From: Cellulomonas sp. NTE-D12
GTDB lineage: Bacteria; Actinomycetota; Actinomycetes; Actinomycetales; Cellulomonadaceae
Length of the DNA: 64,000 nucleotides
Direction: 5' to 3'
Assembly (NCBI RefSeq): GCF_027923705.1
Contig: NZ_AP026442.1
Coordinates: forward strand, 2,914,001 to 2,978,000
Positions within the stretch are counted from its first letter, which is position 1. Every line of letters begins with the position of its first letter. Both the position numbers and the translations under genes were made by a program. The notes beneath the pieces were generated by a model. The model made no database searches. It saw nothing but the letters and a program-made list of their open reading frames with translations, and had not been told where the DNA came from. Below are positions 17,126-24,904 of this stretch, piece by piece.

Positions 17126-18139
17126 TCAGTACTGCTCGTCCTCGCTGAAGTCGACCTCGTCGTCGGCGTAGTAGCCGGCACCGGCCGTCGCGTCGAAGTC
17201 GATCGGGCTGTCCTTCAGGCTCAGTCCCAGCTCGGCCAGCTTCTCCTTGACCTCGGTGATGGACTTCGCACCGAAGTTGCGGATGTCGAGCAGGTCGGCC
17301 TCGGACCGTGCGACGAGCTCGCCCACCGTGTGGATGCCCTCGCGCTTGAGGCAGTTGTACGACCGGATGGTCAGCTGCAGGTCCTCGATCGGCAGCGCCA
17401 GGTCGGCGGCGAGCGCGGCGTCCGTCGGCGACGGGCCGATCTCGATGCCCTCGGCCTCGACGTTGAGCTCGCGGGCCAGCCCGAACAGCTCGACCAGCGT
17501 CTTGCCGGCGGAGGCCAGCGCGTCGCGCGGGCTGATCGCCGGCTTGGTCTCGACGTCCACGATCAGCTTGTCGAAGTCGGTGCGCTGCTCGACGCGGGTC
17601 GCCTCGACCTTGTAGGTCACCTTGAGCACCGGCGAGTAGATCGAGTCGACCGGGATCCGGCCGATCTCGGTGTCGAACGACTTGTTCTGGCTGGCGGAGA
17701 CGTAGCCACGACCACGCTCGACGGTCAGCTCGATCTCGAGCTTGCCCTTGTCGTTCAGCGTCGCCAGGTGCAGCTCGGGGTTGTGCACCTCGACACCGGC
17801 CGGCGGGACGATGTCCGCCGCGGTCACCTGACCGGCACCCTGCTTGCGCAGGTACATGACCACCGGCTCGTCGTTCTCGGAGGAGACGACCAGGTTCTTG
17901 ATGTTGAGGATCAGCTCGGTGACGTCCTCCTTGACCCCCGGCACGGTGGAGAACTCGTGCAGCACGCCGTCGATGCGGATGCTGGTGACGGCCGCACCCG
18001 GGATGGACGACAGGAGCGTCCGGCGCAGGGAGTTGCCGAGCGTGTAGCCGAAGCCCGGCTCCAGCGGCTCGATGGAGAACCGCGAGCGGTGCTCCGAGAT
18101 GACCTCTTCGGTCAGGGTGGGGCGCTGTGCGATCAGCAC
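17126..18139 (-). CDS. rpoA: RNA polymerase subunit alpha
   Basis: A 337-residue alpha subunit. The N-terminal dimerisation domain has GYTLGNSLRRTLLSS, and the C-terminal DNA/UP-element-binding domain has RSYNCLKREGIHTVGEL and LLDIRNFGAKSITEV. The acidic tail ends EDEQY. The start is GTG at 18139, giving the actinobacterial N-terminus M-LIAQRPTL, supported by GAGAGGAAA about 8 nt upstream. rpsD, which lies between rpsK and rpoA in Streptomyces and Mycobacterium, is absent. The 135-bp spacer holds a 14-bp hairpin instead. Confidence 0.98.
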   Translation of the reverse strand: MLIAQRPTLTEEVISEHRSRFSIEPLEPGFGYTLGNSLRRTLLSSIPGAAVTSIRIDGVLHEFSTVPGVKEDVTELILNIKNLVVSSENDEPVVMYLRKQGAGQVTAADIVPPAGVEVHNPELHLATLNDKGKLEIELTVERGRGYVSASQNKSFDTEIGRIPVDSIYSPVLKVTYKVEATRVEQRTDFDKLIVDVETKPAISPRDALASAGKTLVELFGLARELNVEAEGIEIGPSPTDAALAADLALPIEDLQLTIRSYNCLKREGIHTVGELVARSEADLLDIRNFGAKSITEVKEKLAELGLSLKDSPIDFDATAGAGYYADDEVDFSEDEQY

Positions 18140-18232
18140 GGTGGGGTTTCCTCTCAGCGGGCGTCCGCCATATGACGCTCCGCAGTGACGTGCAATGACC
18201 GCGCACGGTCTCGGTCCACCGGCGCGGTCGGC

Positions 18233-18266
18233 GCACCGGTCCGTGCGGCGGGGCACGGACCGGTGC
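18233..18266 (-). terminator. 14-bp hairpin between rpsK and rpoA (attenuator-like)
   Basis: Arms 18233-18246 and 18253-18266 are exact complements with a 6-nt loop. The stem begins 8 nt after the rpsK stop. It may be a partial terminator or an RNA-processing site that sets the ratio of rpoA-rplQ to upstream genes. Confidence 0.6.
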
Positions 18267-18274
18267 GATCGAGC

Positions 18275-18679
18275 TCAGACGCGACGGCGCTTCGGCGGAC
18301 GGCAGCCGTTGTGGGCCTGCGGCGTCACGTCCTGGATCGAGCCGACCTCGAGGCCCGCCGACTGCAGCGAGCGGATCGCGGTCTCACGGCCGGAGCCGGG
18401 GCCCTTGACGAACACGTCGACCTTGCGCATGCCGTGCTCCTGCGCCTTGCGCGCGGCGGCCTCGGCCGCCAGGCCCGCGGCGAACGGGGTCGACTTGCGC
18501 GAGCCCTTGAAGCCGACGTCGCCGCCCGACGCCCAGGCGATCACGGCGCCGGACGGGTCGGTGATGGAGACGATCGTGTTGTTGAAGGTGCTCTTGATGT
18601 GCGCCTGGCCGTGGGAGACGTTCTTCTTCTCCTTGCGGCGCGGCTTGCGCACGGAGCTGGTGCGGGTCTTGGGGGGCAT
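18275..18679 (-). CDS. rpsK: 30S ribosomal protein S11
   Basis: A 134-residue S11 with KSTFNNTIVSITDPSGAV, the SGGDVGFKGSRKSTP loop and the C-terminus HNGCRPPKRRRV, all family signatures. It is a platform protein of the 30S subunit that contacts the mRNA exit region. It follows rpsM by 45 nt in the alpha operon. Confidence 0.98.
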   Translation of the reverse strand: MPPKTRTSSVRKPRRKEKKNVSHGQAHIKSTFNNTIVSITDPSGAVIAWASGGDVGFKGSRKSTPFAAGLAAEAAARKAQEHGMRKVDVFVKGPGSGRETAIRSLQSAGLEVGSIQDVTPQAHNGCRPPKRRRV

Positions 18680-18724
18680 CTGCTTCTTCTCTCGGGGTCT
18701 GCGGGTCGTCCGGCGACGGGCGGG

Positions 18725-19105
18725 CTACTTGCGCCCGGCCTTCTTCTTGCCGGCGACGGTGCGCTTGGGGCCCTTGCGGGTGCGGGCGTTGGTCTTGGTG
18801 CGCTGACCACGCACCGGCAGGCCGCGGCGGTGACGCAGCCCCTGGTAGCAGCCGATCTCGACCTTGCGGCGGATGTCGGCGGCGACCTCGCGCCGCAGGT
18901 CACCCTCGAGCTTGTAGTTGCCCTCGAGGTAGTCGCGCAGGGCGACGAGCTCGGCGTCCCCGAGGTCCTTGACGCGGACGTCCGGGCTGATGCCGGTCGC
19001 CTTCAGGGTCTCGGTCGCACGCGTGCGGCCGACCCCGTAGATGTAGGTGAGCGCAACCTCGAGCCGCTTCTCGCGGGGGAGGTCGACGCCGATGAGACGT
19101 GCCAT
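18725..19105 (-). CDS. rpsM: 30S ribosomal protein S13
   Basis: A 126-residue S13, start ATG at 19105 (MARLIGVDLPREKR). The helix-two-turn-helix YIYGVGRTRATETL and the RHRRGLPVRGQRTKTNART motif are present. The basic C-terminal tail (KRTVAGKKKAGRK) contacts P-site tRNA. A 179-nt spacer separates it from rpmJ upstream and includes a 9-bp hairpin (19244-19265). Confidence 0.98.
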   Translation of the reverse strand: MARLIGVDLPREKRLEVALTYIYGVGRTRATETLKATGISPDVRVKDLGDAELVALRDYLEGNYKLEGDLRREVAADIRRKVEIGCYQGLRHRRGLPVRGQRTKTNARTRKGPKRTVAGKKKAGRK

Positions 19106-19284
19106 GTGCCTGGTGGCTCCTGCAACTTCGTCGGAGGTCTGCCGCACCGTCCTCCCGCGAGCCTGCGGGCCCCGGCCTCCGAGCCGGGGGTGTCACCGGT
19201 GTCGACGTCTGCACGACGGCGACCGGTGCGGCGGTGCGCTGATCGGGTCCCGTCACCGGGACCCGGGGTGGTGCTGGTGGCTGC

Positions 19285-19398
19285 TCAGCCCTGGCGCTGC
19301 TTGTGGCGCTGGTTCTCGCAGATCACCATGACGCGACCGTGCCGGCGGATCACCTTGCACTTGTCGCAGATCTTCTTGACGCTCGGCTTGACCTTCAT
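19285..19398 (-). CDS. rpmJ: 50S ribosomal protein L36, zinc-ribbon form
   Basis: A 37-codon gene translated by hand: MKVKPSVKKICDKCKVIRRH, then a basic tail ending HKQRQG. Cys11, Cys14, Cys27 and His32 form the CCCH zinc site, so this is the zinc-requiring form. A zinc-independent paralogue may exist elsewhere. It lies 55 nt after infA in the standard infA-rpmJ-rpsM order. Confidence 0.96.
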   Translation of the reverse strand: MKVKPSVKKICDKCKVIRRHGRVMVICENQRHKQRQG

Positions 19399-19453
19399 GG
19401 TTCCCTCCGCCGCCGGGCACCCTCGCGGGTGAGACGGCGTGGTCGAGTGGTGA

Positions 19454-19675
19454 TTACTTGTAGCGGTAGACGATGCGCCCGCGGGACAGGTCGTACGGGC
19501 TCAGCTCCACCACGACGCGGTCCTCAGGGAGGATCCGGATGTAGTGCTGACGCATCTTGCCCGAGATGTGGGCGAGAACCTTGTGCCCGTTGCTCAGCTC
19601 GACGCGGAACATCGCGTTCGGCAGAGCCTCGACCACCGAGCCCTCGATCTCGATGACACCGTCCTTCTTTGCCAT
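19454..19675 (-). CDS. infA: Translation initiation factor IF-1
   Basis: A 73-residue OB-fold protein (MAKKDGVIEIEGSVVEALPN, ending GRIVYRYK) that blocks the ribosomal A site during initiation. It is essentially identical in form to other actinobacterial IF-1s. The ATG at 19675 is the first gene of the operon. The open frame upstream lies in the untranslated leader and is not coding. Confidence 0.98.
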   Translation of the reverse strand: MAKKDGVIEIEGSVVEALPNAMFRVELSNGHKVLAHISGKMRQHYIRILPEDRVVVELSPYDLSRGRIVYRYK

Positions 19676-19855
19676 GTCCTCCGCTGCCTGTCGGTCCGTA
19701 CGTGTCGACCCACGACACGCGACCCGCGAGAGCTGACGCCCCGGCGACTCGTGCCATCGTGGAGGGTGCTGCCGGTCTCCCCGTCCAGACAGGACGGCGG
19801 ATGACGACCTTGCCCGCCCACGCCGCAGCGCAGGATGACGCACACCCAACGGGCT

Positions 19856-19885
19856 ACCCTACGCCATCCGCTGCACCCCGGGAAA
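19856..19885 (-). promoter_or_regulatory. Predicted promoter of the infA-rpmJ-rpsM-rpsK-rpoA-rplQ operon
   Basis: On the minus strand TTTCCC (19880-19885) and TAGGGT (19856-19861) are 18 bp apart. The same TAGGGT -10 occurs before secY. This gives infA a leader of about 175 nt. The 420-bp gap 19676-20095 otherwise holds only this promoter, the leader and the terminator of the upstream surface-protein gene. Confidence 0.5.
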
Positions 19886-19992
19886 CCGGCCCGGTGAGAG
19901 CCGCGGCACACCGTTCCGCGACATCCAGCCAGGCACCCCGGCGGCGCGCCACGGCCGTCGGGCACGGGCCCCGCCGCACGGTCACGCGGACA

Positions 19993-20037
19993 CGACGGTG
20001 CCCCCGGGGGAGGAGGGGTTCCCCAGGGGCACCGTCG
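19993..20037 (-). terminator. Terminator hairpin of the LAXTG surface-protein gene
   Basis: Arms 19993-20004 and 20026-20037 are complementary over 12 bp. The loop is C/G-rich and can pair further internally. It lies 58 bp past the gene's stop and upstream of the infA promoter. Confidence 0.7.
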
Positions 20038-20095
20038 GGCACGGACCGGTGGCGCGCCGCGCACCTCCGTCAGGAGAGGTGCGGCGCCGCCGGAC

Positions 20096-21091
20096 TCATC
20101 GCATCGCGCCGCGACGACGCAGCACCAGCAGAAGCACGCCGGCCGCCACGAGCACGACCGCTGCGGCTGCGACGCCGATCGGCGCCGCACCGGTCTGCGC
20201 CAACGAACCCGTGCGGTCCTCGGCGGCAAGCACCGCGCTGACGACCTGCGGGCTGGCGCTCTGGGTGGAGTCCGGCGCGGACAGCACGACGTCGACGACG
20301 TCCCGCGAAGGAGAAGCGCTCGGCTTCGGCGTCGCGACCGGTGCGGCAGTGGTGCTCGGGGCCGCCGCAGGAGCGACCGTCGCGCTGGGGGACGCCGTGG
20401 GCGCGGTCGTGGCCGGACGGCTCGGGCCGACGGCGGGGGTCGTCTCGACCGGTCTGGGCGTCTCGGTCGGGACGACCACGGGTGCCGCGGGCGACTTCGG
20501 CGTGGTGGTCGGCGTCGGGGTCGGGGTCGGGACGGCTGTGGCCGAGGCGCACGCGGGGACCTGGACGAGCTTGTCCAGGGTCCAGTGCTGCGCGGCGAAG
20601 ATCGGTGGCCAGCCGATGGTCATCCTCGGGTAGCTCGGCGCGGGGGTGTCGGTGAACAGCGACTCCGTGCCGTAGGCCTGGTCCTCCTGCACCGCCCAGC
20701 CGGATCCGCACAGCTCGACACCCGCCACGGCCAGCGCGGTCCGCACCTGGTCGAGCGTCACCGGGCGGTACTCGGCACCCGACCAGGTCGCCACCAGGTA
20801 CTGCTGCGTCGAGTTCTTCCAGGACGCGGGTCGGCCGGCGTCGCGCTTCCGGTACACGTACGCACCGGTCGCGGTCGGGGGTGCGGCATGCGTGCCACCA
20901 CGCTGGGGGAACGGGTGCGCAGGGACTCCCTGGGACTCGTCCTGCCCCCCACCGCCCGCGTCCACGCAGCTGGCCGCGGCCGATGCACCCGTGGCGAGGC
21001 CGATCATCATCACCGTCCCGGTGAGCACGGCCGCTGCAGCCCTGAGGCCGCGGCGGGGGACGGAGCTTCCATGACGAGAACTGCGCAGCAT
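20096..21091 (-). CDS. Secreted LAXTG-anchored surface protein of unknown function
   Basis: A 331-residue exported protein. It has a basic N-terminus, a hydrophobic signal segment and a likely cleavage after residue 38 (GASA-A). A globular domain of about 150 residues with at least three cysteines follows, then a Pro/Thr/Ser-rich stalk (about residues 190-285). The C-terminus is a sorting signal: LAQTG at 297-301, a hydrophobic stretch and an RRR tail. LAXTG rather than LPXTG is the motif used by class E sortases of high-GC Gram-positives, so the protein should be covalently attached to peptidoglycan. I do not recognise the globular domain. No sortase is nearby. ATG 21091 is chosen because it begins the signal peptide, although the frame is open further upstream. 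Confidence 0.82.
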   Translation of the reverse strand: MLRSSRHGSSVPRRGLRAAAAVLTGTVMMIGLATGASAAASCVDAGGGGQDESQGVPAHPFPQRGGTHAAPPTATGAYVYRKRDAGRPASWKNSTQQYLVATWSGAEYRPVTLDQVRTALAVAGVELCGSGWAVQEDQAYGTESLFTDTPAPSYPRMTIGWPPIFAAQHWTLDKLVQVPACASATAVPTPTPTPTTTPKSPAAPVVVPTETPRPVETTPAVGPSRPATTAPTASPSATVAPAAAPSTTAAPVATPKPSASPSRDVVDVVLSAPDSTQSASPQVVSAVLAAEDRTGSLAQTGAAPIGVAAAAVVLVAAGVLLLVLRRRGAMR

Positions 21092-21109
21092 GGTCCACCC
21101 ATCGATGCG

Positions 21110-21223
21110 GGCAGGCGTCAGCGCTGAGGCACCTGCCGGGGAACGCGAGCACCAGTGCCGCTGCGTGCGTACCGCACGCGCTCGCGCCCCCTGGCCCGTG
21201 GCGGGATCCTTCCCGCGCGAGCG
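21110..21223 (-). promoter_or_regulatory. Structured 5' leader of the LAXTG gene
   Basis: A 9-bp perfect pair (21179-21187 with 21215-21223) encloses an alternative 6-bp hairpin (21201-21206 with 21211-21216). The two share bases 21215-21216, so they are mutually exclusive. Nearer the gene, 21110-21115 pairs with 21132-21137 around a perfect palindrome (21118-21127). This is the arrangement expected of a leader RNA or a DNA operator. The class is not recognised. Confidence 0.4.
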
Positions 21224-21319
21224 ACCATATCGGACATAACGGACCGATGTGGGCAATCCACAGCCCTGACCTGCACCGACGCAAATGCCACCCGATCGGG
21301 TGATCCATCCCGTGCGATC

Positions 21320-22141
21320 TCAGACCAGCGCCGCGATCCGCACTCCTCGCTCGCCGAGACGAGCCGCGCCGCCGTCCTCGGCCGTGAGCACCCAGAGCGC
21401 GCCCTCCAGCACTGCGACGGTGTGCTCCCAGTGCGCCGCCCGGGACCCGTCGTCCGTCACCACCGTCCACCCGTCGGCGAGCTCGTGCGTGTCACCGGAA
21501 CCGCGCGTCAGCATCGGCTCGACGGCCAGCACCATGCCGGGCGTCACCCGGTGCCCCCTCGGTCGCAACCGGTAGTTCGGCACGTCGGGCGGCTGGTGCA
21601 TCGCGGTACCGATGCCGTGCCCGACGTAGTCCTGCACGATCCCGTAGCGCACCGGACCCGAGTCGACGAGGTCCTCCACGGCTTCCCCGACCACGCCGAT
21701 GCGGTCCCCGCCGGCAAGAGCGGCGATGCCGGCCCACATCGCCGCCTCCGTCGTCGCGACCAGCGCCTGGTCGGCAGGATCGCCGTCGCCGACGACGGCG
21801 CTGAAGGCGCTGTCCCCGTGCCACCCGTCCACGATCGCGCCGCAGTCGACGGACACGAGGTCGCCCGAGCGGACCACCCGCTCCCCCGGTATGCCGTGGA
21901 CCACCTCGTCGTTCACCGAGACGCAGATCGTCGCCGGGTACCCCTCGTACCCGAGGAAGGAGGGCGTGGCACCCGACGAGGCGATCACCCGTGCCGCCAC
22001 GGCGTCGAGCTGGCCGGTCGTCGCACCGGGTACCAGCGCGGCCCGCACCTCCGCCAGGGCTGCGGCGACCACGAGCCCCGCGCGCCGCATGGCACGCACC
22101 TCGTCGACCGACTTCAGCTCGATCCGCTCGCGACCGGCCAC
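21320..22141 (-). CDS. map: Type I methionine aminopeptidase
   Basis: A 273-residue metallo-aminopeptidase that removes initiator Met. The pita-bread-fold metal ligands are all present: Asp99 (SVDCGA), Asp110 (WHGDSA), His175 (YVGHGIG), Glu208 (AVEPML) and Glu239 (WEHTVAV). The substrate-contacting His82 lies in VVHGIPG. It is the third gene of secY-adk-map, 5 nt after adk. In substrate terms it works after def, at the other end of the window. Confidence 0.96.
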   Translation of the reverse strand: MAGRERIELKSVDEVRAMRRAGLVVAAALAEVRAALVPGATTGQLDAVAARVIASSGATPSFLGYEGYPATICVSVNDEVVHGIPGERVVRSGDLVSVDCGAIVDGWHGDSAFSAVVGDGDPADQALVATTEAAMWAGIAALAGGDRIGVVGEAVEDLVDSGPVRYGIVQDYVGHGIGTAMHQPPDVPNYRLRPRGHRVTPGMVLAVEPMLTRGSGDTHELADGWTVVTDDGSRAAHWEHTVAVLEGALWVLTAEDGGAARLGERGVRIAALV

Positions 22142-22146
22142 GCAGG

Positions 22147-22728
22147 TCAGTGACGCAGCGCCGGCTCGATCGCCGCGAGCAGGCGGTCGGTCACCTCGTC
22201 GATCTCGCCGAGCCCGTCGACCCGCACCAGCAGCCCACGCTCGGCGTACACACCCGACAGCGGCGCGGTCTGGTCGGCGTAGACGTCGAGCCTGTGCCGG
22301 ATCACGTCCTCCGTGTCGTCCACCCGACCCTCGATCTGGGCGCGCTTCAGCAGACGCTCCACCACGACCTCGGCATCGGCGGTGATCTCCACGACCACGT
22401 CGAGTGCCCGGCCGGCGTCGGCGAGGATCGCGTCGAGCGCGTCCACCTGGGCCAGGTTCCGCGGGTACCCGTCGAGCAGGAAGCCCTCGGCCGCGTCGGG
22501 CTCCGCGAGGCGGTCGCGGACCAGCTCGTCGGTCAGCTCGTCCGGGACCAGTGCGCCCACGGAGGTGTACTCCACGACGCGTCGACCGAGCTCGGTCCCG
22601 CCCTTGATGTTGCTGCGGAAGATGTCGCCGGTGGAGATCGCGGGGACGCCGAGCTTGTCGCAGATGCGTGCGGCCTGGGTGCCCTTGCCGGCACCGGGGG
22701 GACCGAACAGGACCAGGCGGACGCTCAC
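22147..22728 (-). CDS. adk: Adenylate kinase
   Basis: A 193-residue short-LID adenylate kinase (AMP + ATP to 2 ADP). The P-loop GPPGAGKGT is at residues 9-17. ISTGDIFR and the DGYPRN motif are conserved. The LID region (AQIEGRVDD) lacks zinc cysteines. The GTG start at 22728 overlaps the secY stop as GTGA, so translation is coupled. Part of the standard secY-adk-map operon. Confidence 0.98.
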   Translation of the reverse strand: MSVRLVLFGPPGAGKGTQAARICDKLGVPAISTGDIFRSNIKGGTELGRRVVEYTSVGALVPDELTDELVRDRLAEPDAAEGFLLDGYPRNLAQVDALDAILADAGRALDVVVEITADAEVVVERLLKRAQIEGRVDDTEDVIRHRLDVYADQTAPLSGVYAERGLLVRVDGLGEIDEVTDRLLAAIEPALRH

Positions 22729-24020
22729 CGCAGGAACCCTTCGTAGTGCCGCTGCTGCAGCTGGGACTCGATCTGCTTCACCGTCTCCAGACCGACACCC
22801 ACGATGATCAGGATCGACGAGCCGCCGAACGGGATGTTGCCCCCTACCTTCATCAGGGCGAAGGCGACCGTCGGCACCAGCGCGACGAAGGCCAGGTAGA
22901 TCGAGCCGGGAGCCGTGATGCGGGTGATCACGTAGTCGAGGTACTCGGCCGTCGGACGTCCCGCACGGATGCCGGGGATGAAGCCGCCGTACTTCTTCAT
23001 GTTGTCCGCGACCTCGTCCGGGTTGAACGTGATGGCCGTGTAGAAGTAGCAGAAGAAGATGATCAGCAGCGTGTAGATCACCATGTGCAGCGGGGCGCTG
23101 GAGCTGGCGAGGTACTTGCCGACCCACTTCACCCAGCCGGTCGTCTGGTTGCCGAACTGGGCCAGCAGCACCGGCACCTGCAGCAGCGACGACGCGAAGA
23201 TGATCGGGATCACGCCCGACATGTTGATCTTGATCGGGATGTACGTGCTGGAGCCGCCGTACATCTTCCGGCCGACCATCCGCTTCGCGTACTGCACCGG
23301 GATGCGCCGCTGGGACTGCTCGACGAAGACGACGAGCGCGATGACCAGCACGATGATCGCGAGCACCACGATGAACTTGCTCACGCCACCGTTGCCGCCG
23401 GCGATCGACCACATGTTCGAGGGGAACCGCGCGGCGATCGAGGTGAAGATCAGCAGGGACATGCCGTTGCCGACGCCACGCTCCGTGATGAGCTCGCCGA
23501 GCCACATGATCAGGCCGGTACCGGCGGTCATCGTGATGACCATGACGAGCATGGTCACCCAGCTGCTGTTGGGGATCACGCTCTGCGTGCAGCCCTGGAA
23601 CAGGTTGCCGGACCGGGCGACCGCGATGATCGTCGTCGACTGCAGGATCGCCAGGCCGATGGTGAGGTACCGGGTGTACTGGGTGAGCCGCGACTGACCC
23701 GCCTGGCCCTCCTGGTACAGCTCCTCGAACTTGGGGATCACCACGCGCAGCAGCTGCACGATGATGCTCGCGGTGATGTAGGGCATGATCCCCAGCGAGA
23801 ACACCGACAGCTGGAGCAGGGCTCCGCCGCTGAACAGGTTGACGATGCCGAGCAGGTCGTTGCTGGCTGTCTGCTTGATGCAGGCCTGGACGTTGGGGTA
23901 CGACACCCCGGGCGTCGGGAGGAACGACCCGATCCGGAACACCACCATGATCGCGATGGTGAAGAGCAGCTTGCGCCGCAGGTCGGGCGTACGGAACGCC
24001 CGCACGAATGCGCTGAGCAC
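22725..24020 (-). CDS. secY: Protein translocase subunit SecY
   Basis: A 431-residue ten-helix channel of the Sec translocon. LFTIAIMVVFRIGSFLPTPG forms the first helix, and VVFVEQSQRRIPVQYAKRM is the conserved cytosolic SecA/ribosome-binding loop. GTG 24020 (VLSAFVRAFR) is chosen over an upstream in-frame start because AGGAGG lies 5 nt before it. The gene is separated from rplO by 167 bp that hold a terminator, a promoter and two palindromic leader elements, so it heads its own operon. Partner SecE is encoded at 56859. Confidence 0.97.
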   Translation of the reverse strand: MLSAFVRAFRTPDLRRKLLFTIAIMVVFRIGSFLPTPGVSYPNVQACIKQTASNDLLGIVNLFSGGALLQLSVFSLGIMPYITASIIVQLLRVVIPKFEELYQEGQAGQSRLTQYTRYLTIGLAILQSTTIIAVARSGNLFQGCTQSVIPNSSWVTMLVMVITMTAGTGLIMWLGELITERGVGNGMSLLIFTSIAARFPSNMWSIAGGNGGVSKFIVVLAIIVLVIALVVFVEQSQRRIPVQYAKRMVGRKMYGGSSTYIPIKINMSGVIPIIFASSLLQVPVLLAQFGNQTTGWVKWVGKYLASSSAPLHMVIYTLLIIFFCYFYTAITFNPDEVADNMKKYGGFIPGIRAGRPTAEYLDYVITRITAPGSIYLAFVALVPTVAFALMKVGGNIPFGGSSILIIVGVGLETVKQIESQLQQRHYEGFLR

Positions 24021-24054
24021 CTGTCCTCCTGGCACCGCCCGTCGGCGGCATCTC

Positions 24055-24101
24055 GTCCGGCCGGAGCACTCCGGCCGGGCCGCCTGCGACGCGTCGCAGG
24101 C
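24055..24101 (-). promoter_or_regulatory. Two adjacent palindromic elements in the secY leader
   Basis: Bases 24082-24101 are a perfect 20-bp palindrome. Right beside it 24055-24065 pairs with 24070-24080 (one G-T wobble). Both lie between the predicted -10 (24111-24116) and the secY start. Confidence 0.5.
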
Positions 24102-24110
24102 ACCTGGGGA

Positions 24111-24140
24111 ACCCTAACGGATGGCCCAGGGTGCCGGAAC
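24111..24140 (-). promoter_or_regulatory. Predicted promoter of secY-adk-map
   Basis: On the minus strand GTTCCG (24135-24140) and TAGGGT (24111-24116) are spaced 18 bp. The -35 is weak and lies inside the rplO terminator stem. The -10 matches that of the infA operon. Confidence 0.4.
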
Positions 24141-24181
24141 GGGGCCGGTGAGCGAGGGTCTCGCCACCGGCCCCGTTCCGG
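24134..24181 (-). terminator. 17-bp perfect terminator after rplO
   Basis: Arms 24134-24150 and 24165-24181 are exact complements. The 14-nt loop folds further (GCGA with TCGC). It begins 6 nt past the rplO stop and ends the spc operon before secY. Confidence 0.8.
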
Positions 24182-24187
24182 ATCGAA

Positions 24188-24904
24188 TCAGTCCTGCGCG
24201 ACGGTCCCGCCGGCAGCGACGATCTTGTCCTTCGCGGACGCGGACAGAGCGTCCACGGCCACGGAGACCTTGACCGTCAGCTCGCCGTCGCCGAGCACCT
24301 TGACCGGCTTGCCCTTGCGGACAGCGCCCTTGGCCACCAGGTCCGCGACGGTGACGTCGCCCCCGTCCGGGTAGAGCTCCGAGAGGCGGTCGAGGTTGAC
24401 CACCTGGTACTCGACACGGAACGGGTTGGTGAACCCGCGCAGCTTGGGAAGGCGCATGTGCATCGGCATCTGGCCACCCTCGAACCGCTCGGGCACCTGG
24501 TACCGGGCCTTCGTGCCCTTGGTGCCACGACCGGCGGACTTGCCCTTGGACGCCTCACCACGACCCACACGGGTCTTGGCGGTCTTCGCGCCCGCGGCCG
24601 GCCGCAGGTGGTGCACGCGCAGCGTGCCACCCGCACCGGGGACGGCGGCGGCCTCGGCCGCCTCCTTCGCCGCGGCCGAGACCGCAGGCGTGGCCTTGGC
24701 CTTCGCCGGAGCCTTGGCGACCTTCTCCGTCTTCTCGGCCTTGGTCGCCTTCTCCGCCTTGGCAGCGGCCGGCTTCTCGGCAGCGGGCTTCTCAGCCGTG
24801 GCCTTCGACGCCTTGGCAGGGGCGGCCTTCGCCGCCGCAGCCTTCTTCGCCGGGGCCTTCGCCTCGGTCGTCTCGTCAGCCTTCTTCTCGTCGGCCATGG
24901 TCAC
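24188..24904 (-). CDS. rplO: 50S ribosomal protein L15 with long Lys/Ala/Pro-rich N-terminal extension
   Basis: A 238-residue protein. The L15 core begins near residue 93 (TLRVHHLRPAAGAKT) and has KTRVGRGEASKGKSAGRGTKG, the glycine-rich segment that reaches into the 50S core. Ordinary L15 is about 145-150 residues. The extra 90 N-terminal residues are a low-complexity tract of KAAPAK, EKPAAEKP and KAEKTEK units resembling a histone-H1/HupB tail. GTG 24904 overlaps the rpmD stop (GTGA). An ATG at 24898 would differ by only two codons. The extension is part of one uninterrupted frame. An internal start near the core cannot be excluded. Confidence 0.93.
   Translation of the reverse strand: MTMADEKKADETTEAKAPAKKAAAAKAAPAKASKATAEKPAAEKPAAAKAEKATKAEKTEKVAKAPAKAKATPAVSAAAKEAAEAAAVPGAGGTLRVHHLRPAAGAKTAKTRVGRGEASKGKSAGRGTKGTKARYQVPERFEGGQMPMHMRLPKLRGFTNPFRVEYQVVNLDRLSELYPDGGDVTVADLVAKGAVRKGKPVKVLGDGELTVKVSVAVDALSASAKDKIVAAGGTVAQD

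Noticed and set aside
21110..21223. c-di-AMP (ydaO) riboswitch before the surface-protein gene
   Set aside because: The stems are real but I do not see the conserved ydaO core sequences, so only an unclassified structured leader is claimed.
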